The translations under genes and the position numbers were made by a program. 64,000 nt of DNA from Noviherbaspirillum soli (GTDB taxonomy: Bacteria > Pseudomonadota > Gammaproteobacteria > Burkholderiales > Burkholderiaceae_D), in assembly GCF_015352955.1 (NCBI RefSeq), contig NZ_JACYOX010000025.1, positions 1 to 64,000 on the forward strand, in the 5' to 3' direction. This document shows, piece by piece, positions 57,987 through 64,000 of the stretch; position 1 is the first letter of the stretch, and every line of letters begins with the position of its first letter. Below the pieces are notes generated by a model. It did no database searches, was not told the DNA's origin, and saw nothing but the letters and a program-made list of their open reading frames with translations.

Positions 57987-58358
57987 TTATTCCAATTTTC
58001 GGGCAATAAATCCGAAGTCAGTTTGCTCAAACTTCGAGAAGCCAAGATCAAGAAAGGCATTCTTTTTCGACTTCGCTAAGGTTAGTCCAAACACTAGCAA
58101 CGTATCGTAAGGGTCATCCTGCGAATGCGCGTCGTGATGCTCGTCCAGCGTATAGATGATCCGCTCTGCCAAATCAGTTTTTGATTCCCCGTTTCTGGAA
58201 GGGAAAGTGGTGATTACATTGCCTGATCTTTGCCGCAACTCGTCAATAAATGCAGCATTTTCCTGCGTCTCAACGATCCAAATAGGCATTCCCTTGATGA
58301 GGGGTTTAATCGTTTCTGCAACCTTTTCATTCAATACCAATGCAACCTGTTTATTCAT
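57987..58358 (-). CDS. Putative immunity protein of module B
   Basis: A 123-residue soluble alpha/beta protein (MNKQVALVLNEKVAETIKPL, DDPYDTLLVFGLTL). It starts 10 bases after the module B stop and has GAGAGG upstream of the ATG at 58358. Position and size fit an immunity gene for the adjacent toxin tip; there is no family I can name. The frame is open to 58499 but runs over module B and is not used. Confidence 0.65.
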   Translation of the reverse strand: MNKQVALVLNEKVAETIKPLIKGMPIWIVETQENAAFIDELRQRSGNVITTFPSRNGESKTDLAERIIYTLDEHHDAHSQDDPYDTLLVFGLTLAKSKKNAFLDLGFSKFEQTDFGFIARKLE

Positions 58359-58368
58359 ACCGCACCTC

Positions 58369-59112
58369 TCATTTAGCCTGACACGTATTTGGCTTACGTC
58401 CAGGAGGCCAAGGTGATATCGGCCAGCCGTCATCTCGTTTTCCATTGTTCCAGTTATGACCATGAGGAGAACCTTGCCCATGATCATGATCCCAATCAAT
58501 GTCTAATTCGGGCCGTCCGTCTGGACCATATTTGCGTTCCTGTCCGCTTCCAGGATTTGTATGCCACGAACCCGGCTCTCCGGCATTCGGCGTTTTGTTT
58601 TGATTGATGACTTGCTGGCTGGCCCACCAAGTTGCTCCAACAACAATTGCTTCAGGAATGTACGGCAACGCCGGCACAATGCACATCGGGCACAGTCCAA
58701 GAGGATCAATAAACGAAATTGGATCGCCCTCTACATAAGTGTAGGCATTAATCCCGCCCGCCAACCCAATCGGATCCTCAGCGACGAACCGCCCCAACCC
58801 CGGGTGATAGTACCGCGCCCGGTAGTAATACAGCCCCGTCCCGTCATTTTCCCGCCCCGTGTACTGGAACGAGTTTGCGCTCGCCTCGCCCTGCACCGTC
58901 GTCGCCCCGTAGGGCTCATAACGGTACGTCGTCCTCACCTGCCCCGCCCCGTCCGCCAGCCCCAGCACCGAGCCCAGCGCATCCGTCACCATGTCTCTCG
59001 GCCCGGCCGCGTCCGTGCGGCGGTAGTACTCGTCCACGCCCAGACCGGTCAGCAGGCTAGCGCTTGCCCCTGTGGCGCCCAGTTCCTGTACCGGGTTGAT
59101 GCCGTCATACAC
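58369..59112 (-). CDS. RHS module B: orphan tip with His/Asp-rich toxin-like end
   Basis: The RHS homology starts abruptly near 59112 (DGINPVQELGATGASASLL) and runs to DPLGL. A tip of about 108 residues follows: a hydrophobic stretch (VPALPYIPEAIVVGATWWAS), then a His/Asp-rich part (ERKYGPDGRPELDIDWDHD, HGQGSPHGHNW). The His/Asp pattern looks like a metal-dependent nuclease or similar toxin. There is no start signal or N-terminal region, so it is probably a silent tip. A probable immunity gene follows directly. Confidence 0.65.
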   Translation of the reverse strand: MYDGINPVQELGATGASASLLTGLGVDEYYRRTDAAGPRDMVTDALGSVLGLADGAGQVRTTYRYEPYGATTVQGEASANSFQYTGRENDGTGLYYYRARYYHPGLGRFVAEDPIGLAGGINAYTYVEGDPISFIDPLGLCPMCIVPALPYIPEAIVVGATWWASQQVINQNKTPNAGEPGSWHTNPGSGQERKYGPDGRPELDIDWDHDHGQGSPHGHNWNNGKRDDGWPISPWPPGRKPNTCQAK

Positions 59113-59173
59113 ACCCGCTTACGCCCCATTGACCAGCGTCGAAGATATTGTAGTGCTTTACGGATTTATTGCT

Positions 59174-59464
59174 TTATCGAACAACGCGATATTGTTGAAG
59201 AACATTTTTCAATTTTTTCATCGACTCAGCAACGATCATTTTTTCGTTCGCATCCAAACTGCGATGCTCATCCAAAGCAAATGAATTCACTTCCTCCAAA
59301 GGGTCAATTATTGGAGAGATAATATTTTCCCAAAAATCATTCCCGATCGCAAGTGCAACCCCTTCAATACGTTGAATAAAAATATTCAAGCTGATCAACT
59401 CAATTTCATATTCAGAAATGAGCTGCTCAGCTATACCGAGCTGCCTATTAGAAAAATCGCACAT
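59174..59464 (-). CDS. Putative immunity protein of module A
   Basis: A 96-residue acidic protein (MCDFSNRQLGIAEQLISEYE, PLEEVNSFALDEHRSLD). It starts 3 bases after the module A stop. The tight spacing, small acidic product and AT-rich codon use are typical of toxin-immunity pairs. I do not recognise a family. Module B begins about 60 bp further on. Confidence 0.7.
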   Translation of the reverse strand: MCDFSNRQLGIAEQLISEYEIELISLNIFIQRIEGVALAIGNDFWENIISPIIDPLEEVNSFALDEHRSLDANEKMIVAESMKKLKNVLQQYRVVR

Positions 59465-59467
59465 AAT

Positions 59468-62400
59468 TTATCTTCCAACGGTTTTTACAGTTACAACTCT
59501 ACCGGAGTCATTCACAATTACCTGAATACCATTTTCGCCGCTTGTGTAAGCATTCGCTCCGGGCTTATTACCGGCCGCCTTTACACCATTCTGAATAGCG
59601 TCTTCTACTGCCGATGGCGGCACTCCTCTCCCTTGCATTCGGTCTAATGCATGGCCTGAATATTGGCGGTCATTAATATTGGTAGGTGAATTTGTACCAT
59701 CCTTTATTTCTAATGGAGATCCACGCTTGCCGACTGGCGTGGAAGCTGGCGTATTTTCGAATTTTCCTCCGCCAAAGCGCGAAGCGCCAGAAGTAGTTGC
59801 TCCTCCAAATCCAGAGCCACTGCACGCACCTTCTAATGGGGGAAGGTCGGTCAACCTCTGCGGAAATCCTCTAGGGGCTAAGCCGAATGGATCGGTGTAG
59901 CTGATAGGGTCGTTCTCAACATACGCATAAGCATTAATCCCGCCCGCCAACCCAATCGGATCCTCTGCGACAAACCGCCCCAACCCCGGGTGATAGTACC
60001 GCGCCCGGTAGTAATACAGCCCCGTCCCGTCATTTTCCCGCCCCGTGTACTGGAACGAGTTTGCACTCACCTCGCCCTGCACCGTAGTCGCCCCGTATGG
60101 CTCGTACTGGTACGTCGTCCTCACCTGCCCCGCCCCGTCCGCCAGCCCCAGCACCGAGCCCAGCGCATCCGTCAGCATGTCCCTCGGCCCGGCTGCATCC
60201 GTGCGGCGGTAGTACTCGTCCACGCCCAGACCGGTCAGCAGGCTAGCGCTTGCCCCTATGGCGCCCAGTTCCTGTACCGGGTTGATGCCGTCATACACAT
60301 AACCTGTTTCCACCCCGTTGACCGTCCGGCTCACCCGCCGGCCGAATGCGTCGTAGCGGAAGCTCGCCTGCATGCTTTCGGGGCCAGTGATCGATGCCAG
60401 CTGGTTCTTCGCATCCCATGTATAGCTGCGCGTGCCGTCGCTGGTCATGTTGCCGTTGGCATCATGGGTAATGGCTTGTCCATTCCAGCTCTGCAGGCGG
60501 TTGCCCGGGCCATAGGTTGCCACCGGCATCGCCTCGGGCACGCTGGTGGGCGACAAAGTCCCGCTGGTGCCAATGCGCCGGCCGGCGGCGTCGTAGCGGT
60601 AGCTCAGGTCGCCCAGCAGCGTGCCGTCAGGCTTGGTGTAGACGATGCCAGTCAGGCGCGATGCGTCGTCGTAGCTGATGCTTACCGTGTCATTGCCTTG
60701 TGCGATGCCGGTCAGGCGGCCAGCGGCGTCGTAGCGGTAGTTCACGGGCAGCTGGCCGGACACCTGCACGCTGCTGCGCCGGCCTTCGGCGTCGTAGCTG
60801 TAGCTGACCTGGCCCTGTGGCGTGGTTTCGCTCAGCAGGCGGTCGAAGCTGTCGTAGCTGCGGGTGATGCTGCTGGCGGTGGTGCTGTCGGTAGAAGTAC
60901 CAGTGCCGTCGGCGGAAGTGCCGGACGCGTTGCCTGTGTCGCTTCCTGCGCTTCCTGCCCTGTCGACCACGCTGATCAACCGGCCTGCGCTGTCGTAGCC
61001 GTACAGCACGCTGCTGCCGTCGGCATGCTCTACCTGCACCGGGCGGTTCAGGGCATCATGGCGCACGCTGGTCACTTGCTCCTTCGCGTCCGTGGCGCGC
61101 AGCACATTGCCCAGGCCGTCGTACTCCACGCTCTGCACGCCACCGGCCGCATTGCTGCGCCGGACCAAGCGGTGCCGCGTGTCGTAGCCATGCATCGTGG
61201 CGTTGCCCAGTGCATCGGTGACCGTCAGCAGGTTGCCGGCCGCGTCGTAGCTCAACTGCGTGCGGCTGCCCAAGGCATCGACCTGGGCAATGACCCGGTC
61301 CATTGCATCGTATTCCAGCACTTGCCGGTTGCCCAGGGGATCGGTGGTCGACGTCAGACGCCCCAGCAGGTCGATGAACTGCCGCGTCTGCTGGCCCAGC
61401 GGGTCGGTAATGCCAACCAGGTCGCCGGCGCTGTACTCGAACTGCATCTTCTTGCCCAGCGGGTTGGTGATGCTCAGCACCTGGCCGGCGCTGTTGTAGG
61501 TGAAGCGGGTGATGCGACCCAGCGGGCGGGTGATGCTGGTCAGCTGGCCCAGGTTGTCGTAGGTGTAGGTCGTGGTCTGGCCCAGCGGGCTGGTGTGGCT
61601 GGCCAGCTGGTTCCAGGTCGGCTCGTAACTCATGCGCTCGGTGGCTGCCTGCGCCGTGCTGGCCAGGCGGGTGCGGCTGGTGAGGTTGCCTTTGGCGTCG
61701 TAGCTGTAGTCGGTGCGGCGTCCGGCACTGTCGGTCATGGCCGCCAGCTGGCCGTCAGCCGTTGGGCGGCTGTAGACGGCGGTGCTGGCCAGGGCGGTGC
61801 CATGGGCTTCGGTGTCGCTCAGCGGGTAGCCGCTCTGGTGGAAGGTCACCCGCCGTACCAGGCCGCGCGGGTCGGTCACGTCGGTGCTGCTGATCCTGCC
61901 GGCGGCATCGCTGCTGTAGGCAAACGCGTAGACGCTACCATCGGCCAGGGTCTGGCGCGTGACGCGGTTGCTGGCGTCGTACTCGTTGCGCACCATGGTG
62001 TTACCGCGCCGGTCCGTCACGCTCACCATGCGCCGGCTTGCGTCGTAGCTGTAGCGCTCGGTGCTCTGGTCTGGGAAGGTGATGGACGACAGCATGCCGT
62101 CCTCATAGGCATAGGTCCACGCCCGGCCAGCCATGTCGAGGATGCGGCTGATGCGGTTGGCGCTGTCATAGCTGAAGTCGAGATAACGGCCGTTGGGTGT
62201 GGCAATGCGCTGGATCTGGCCAGTGCTGCCGCTGACCGTCACCTGGTTGCCCAGGCGGTCGGTGATGGCTTCCAGCCGGCCGTAGAGCGAGAAGGCGAAC
62301 TGCTGGCCATCCTTGCGGGTGATGACGTACTGGCCGTTGCGGTAGGCAAACACCGAGCCATAGAACTCACACGGCGGGATGTCGCGCGGCTGCGCCACCA

Positions 62401-64000
62401 CGTTGGTGTAGTAGTCGCCGGCGGTGCGGTAGTAGCGGATGGCCGCGCCGTTGGACAGGATCAGGTCGAACTGCTGGTAGCGCCCGGGCGTGCCGGAGAC
62501 TTCGCGCAGGTACATCGCGTAGTAGTGCGTGGTGCCGAAGCCGAAGGGGCGAGAGACCGGGTCGCCGGGACGGTAGGTGCTGTTGATCGAGACCGGCAGC
62601 ACATCCTTCAGGCTGGCATGCTGCTGCTCGTGCAGGAACAGGCCGGTGGACAGGTCGACCGGGTCGCCGCCCTGGGCGGCGCGCGGGCAGCAGGTGCCGG
62701 CGCCGCACGGCGGCGGGGGCGCAACGGGCGGGGCGATCGGGTTGGTGGACGTGTACATGAAGCCCACCGAGTCGTACAGCGCCACGGAGGCGTCGGGCAC
62801 GATCTGCCGGCCGTCGGCGCTGGCCTGGCCGCGGCCGTAGACATACCAGCCGCGGTTGCCGGCGTCATAGCGCCAGAAGTCGGCCGGGCTGCCAGGGGCT
62901 TCATGGGACAGGTTGGGGTAGATCACGCGGATGCCTTTGGTCACGCCCGGTGTCAGGCCCTGCACCACCATGCCGGCTGGCTGCACGCTGACGTACACCG
63001 GCGCGTTCTCGGGAAAGGCAAAGGGCATGCGGTCCAGCGGCACCGGCACCAGCGCGATGCGGGTGACGAGCTTGCCTTCGCGGTCGCGCAGCACCGTGCC
63101 ACGGGGCAGGTGGATTTCCATGCCGGGCACGTTGGGATGCTGGATCACGGTGTCGGCCTGCAGCGGCGAGGCAATGGGAATCCAGTCACTGGCGCGCAGG
63201 CGCGGCAGGTAGATGGGCGGCACTTCGGCCGCGCCCTGCTCGTCGACCGTGACGCCCAGGATGAAGCGGGCATACTGACGGCCTTCGCCGCCGGCCGTGG
63301 CGCCGTCGACCAGCAGTTCATGGCGGCCGGCGGGAATGCCCGTGAGCTGGAAGCGGCCCTCGGCATCGCTGCGGGTGCTCTGGCTGCCGATCTGGATCAA
63401 TGCATTCGACAGCGGCCGGTCATTCAGGCGCAGTACCTGGCCGGTGACACCCGCCAGCGCCGGCGTGCCCGAGCGGGCTGCCTGACCAGGCGGCGTGGCG
63501 CGCCTGGATGGCTTGCGTTCGTTGGCATAGGAATCGGGGCCGTGCTTGAGCAGCAATGCATTGCGGCGCAGTTCAAGTGCCTGCGGCAGCGGACGACCGG
63601 TACGCCAGCGCGCGCCGGCATGTTCCGGGCCGGGCAGGAAGACTTCATCGTCGACGTCGCCGGCCGCGGCGGGCTGGGCGACCAGAACCTCGGGCGCCTT
63701 GCCAGCGCCAGCCTTGGCTGCGGCGGCAGCCTGGTTGCCAACGCTGGCGCTGGCGATGACGGTAACGCTGCCGCTGCTGGACTTGCCTGGCAGGAGTTGC
63801 GCAGTGTTGAAGCCGATAGACTGGAAGGCCAGCGGTGCGCCGGCCACGTCGGCGACGCCCTTGATGAACAGGCTGTAGCGGGTAGCGGGAAGCAGGTCGG
63901 CTTTCGGCACCAAAAAAGCCAGCATGCCGTCCTGTGAAGGCGTCACCCGGCTTTCGACCATGCCGAACGGGCCCAGCAGGGTGATGCTGGTGTTGTTGAC
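59468..64000 (-). CDS. RHS-repeat toxin protein A (5' end outside the window)
   Basis: At least 1510 residues; the frame stays open through 64000. N-terminal part: Ig-like and carboxypeptidase-regulatory-like domains (TGQVLRLNDRPLSNALIQIG, GRFQLTGIPAGRHELLVDG), then a Pro-rich linker (PPVAPPPPCGAGTCC). The RHS shell begins at GGDPVDLSTGLFLHEQ and has many YD repeats, ending DPIGLAGGINAYAYV and DPFGL. The tip of about 135 residues has GHALDRMQGRGVPPSAVEDA and NGIQVIVNDSGRVVTVKTV, resembling a small BECR-type or DUF4258-like RNase domain (tentative). A probable immunity gene follows. Confidence 0.88.
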   Translation of the reverse strand, partial: VNNTSITLLGPFGMVESRVTPSQDGMLAFLVPKADLLPATRYSLFIKGVADVAGAPLAFQSIGFNTAQLLPGKSSSGSVTVIASASVGNQAAAAAKAGAGKAPEVLVAQPAAAGDVDDEVFLPGPEHAGARWRTGRPLPQALELRRNALLLKHGPDSYANERKPSRRATPPGQAARSGTPALAGVTGQVLRLNDRPLSNALIQIGSQSTRSDAEGRFQLTGIPAGRHELLVDGATAGGEGRQYARFILGVTVDEQGAAEVPPIYLPRLRASDWIPIASPLQADTVIQHPNVPGMEIHLPRGTVLRDREGKLVTRIALVPVPLDRMPFAFPENAPVYVSVQPAGMVVQGLTPGVTKGIRVIYPNLSHEAPGSPADFWRYDAGNRGWYVYGRGQASADGRQIVPDASVALYDSVGFMYTSTNPIAPPVAPPPPCGAGTCCPRAAQGGDPVDLSTGLFLHEQQHASLKDVLPVSINSTYRPGDPVSRPFGFGTTHYYAMYLREVSGTPGRYQQFDLILSNGAAIRYYRTAGDYYTNVVAQPRDIPPCEFYGSVFAYRNGQYVITRKDGQQFAFSLYGRLEAITDRLGNQVTVSGSTGQIQRIATPNGRYLDFSYDSANRISRILDMAGRAWTYAYEDGMLSSITFPDQSTERYSYDASRRMVSVTDRRGNTMVRNEYDASNRVTRQTLADGSVYAFAYSSDAAGRISSTDVTDPRGLVRRVTFHQSGYPLSDTEAHGTALASTAVYSRPTADGQLAAMTDSAGRRTDYSYDAKGNLTSRTRLASTAQAATERMSYEPTWNQLASHTSPLGQTTTYTYDNLGQLTSITRPLGRITRFTYNSAGQVLSITNPLGKKMQFEYSAGDLVGITDPLGQQTRQFIDLLGRLTSTTDPLGNRQVLEYDAMDRVIAQVDALGSRTQLSYDAAGNLLTVTDALGNATMHGYDTRHRLVRRSNAAGGVQSVEYDGLGNVLRATDAKEQVTSVRHDALNRPVQVEHADGSSVLYGYDSAGRLISVVDRAGSAGSDTGNASGTSADGTGTSTDSTTASSITRSYDSFDRLLSETTPQGQVSYSYDAEGRRSSVQVSGQLPVNYRYDAAGRLTGIAQGNDTVSISYDDASRLTGIVYTKPDGTLLGDLSYRYDAAGRRIGTSGTLSPTSVPEAMPVATYGPGNRLQSWNGQAITHDANGNMTSDGTRSYTWDAKNQLASITGPESMQASFRYDAFGRRVSRTVNGVETGYVYDGINPVQELGAIGASASLLTGLGVDEYYRRTDAAGPRDMLTDALGSVLGLADGAGQVRTTYQYEPYGATTVQGEVSANSFQYTGRENDGTGLYYYRARYYHPGLGRFVAEDPIGLAGGINAYAYVENDPISYTDPFGLAPRGFPQRLTDLPPLEGACSGSGFGGATTSGASRFGGGKFENTPASTPVGKRGSPLEIKDGTNSPTNINDRQYSGHALDRMQGRGVPPSAVEDAIQNGVKAAGNKPGANAYTSGENGIQVIVNDSGRVVTVKTVGR

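Noticed and set aside
56263-58110. Long plus-strand frame opposite RHS module C
   Set aside because: Same cause as above; it mirrors the frame opposite module A where the two RHS cores are alike.
59990-63937. Very long plus-strand open frame (about 1315 codons) opposite RHS module A
   Set aside because: It is antisense to the RHS repeats; low stop frequency comes from high GC and the repeat codon pattern. The product is low-complexity Ala/Gly/His/Arg without domains.
51929-63961. Regularly spaced similar sequences that could suggest a CRISPR array
   Set aside because: They are coding YD repeats of RHS proteins with degenerate units and no constant spacer length.

Overview
The window is a stretch of high-GC chromosome from a beta-proteobacterium. 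A class I PHA synthase, an EF-G/CBS pair, Rnk, PepN, class I Fbp, a methyl-accepting chemotaxis protein and a large RHS locus with carboxypeptidase-like N-terminal domains fit Burkholderiales, most likely Oxalobacteraceae (Herbaspirillum, Noviherbaspirillum or Massilia-like). The family placement is inference from gene content; no 16S gene is present.

Layout. 0.2-22.1 kb is ordinary chromosome: phaC, a NERD/UvrD helicase, a glycine-zipper stress protein with three 60-residue repeats, an erythromycin-esterase-like protein, a permease, a lectin-like lipoprotein, a tannase/feruloyl-esterase-family protein that lacks its catalytic serine, EF-G plus a CBS protein, an HU protein, tRNA-Arg(ACG), a Nudix hydrolase, two polytopic membrane proteins and rnk. 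22.67-29.43 kb is an AT-richer genomic island bounded by a 45-bp perfect direct repeat of the 3' part of tRNA-Thr(CGT). Its cargo is a lone AAA-type ATPase, an IS5-family element and a complete His-Xaa-Ser (HXS) peptide-modification operon, hxsA-hxsD-hxsB-hxsC. 29.5-42.3 kb returns to core and accessory genes: fbp, pepN, a leucine-rich-repeat protein that may be an effector, a Tat-exported PhoD phosphatase, an acyltransferase, an endonuclease III-like glycosylase, a chemoreceptor and a lipoprotein.

42.5-50.7 kb is a surface-glycan cluster (UDP-glucuronate decarboxylase-like protein, carbamoyltransferase, ABC transporter, glycosyltransferases, SDR, HAD phosphatase, GT9). Most of its genes carry internal deletions or frameshifts, so the pathway looks dead or the assembly has lost sequence here. 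The SDR and GT9 genes look intact.

50.9-64.0 kb starts with an IS5-family (IS903-like) element whose right end truncates an RHS fragment. It continues into an array of five RHS modules, all on the minus strand. Read 5' to 3', these are a long RHS protein (A, running off the window end) with its own tip and probable immunity gene, an orphan tip (B) with a probable immunity gene, a core without the usual N-terminus (C), another tip (D) with a frameshifted lipoprotein behind it, and a tip (E) cut by the IS. The array looks like a history of toxin-tip displacement.

The most interesting system is the HXS operon in the tRNA-Thr island: a secreted 95-residue precursor ending in His-Ser-Ser repeats, two radical SAM enzymes and HxsD, with a perfect hairpin between the precursor gene and the enzyme genes. 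The families are recognised, but to my knowledge the product and its function are not.
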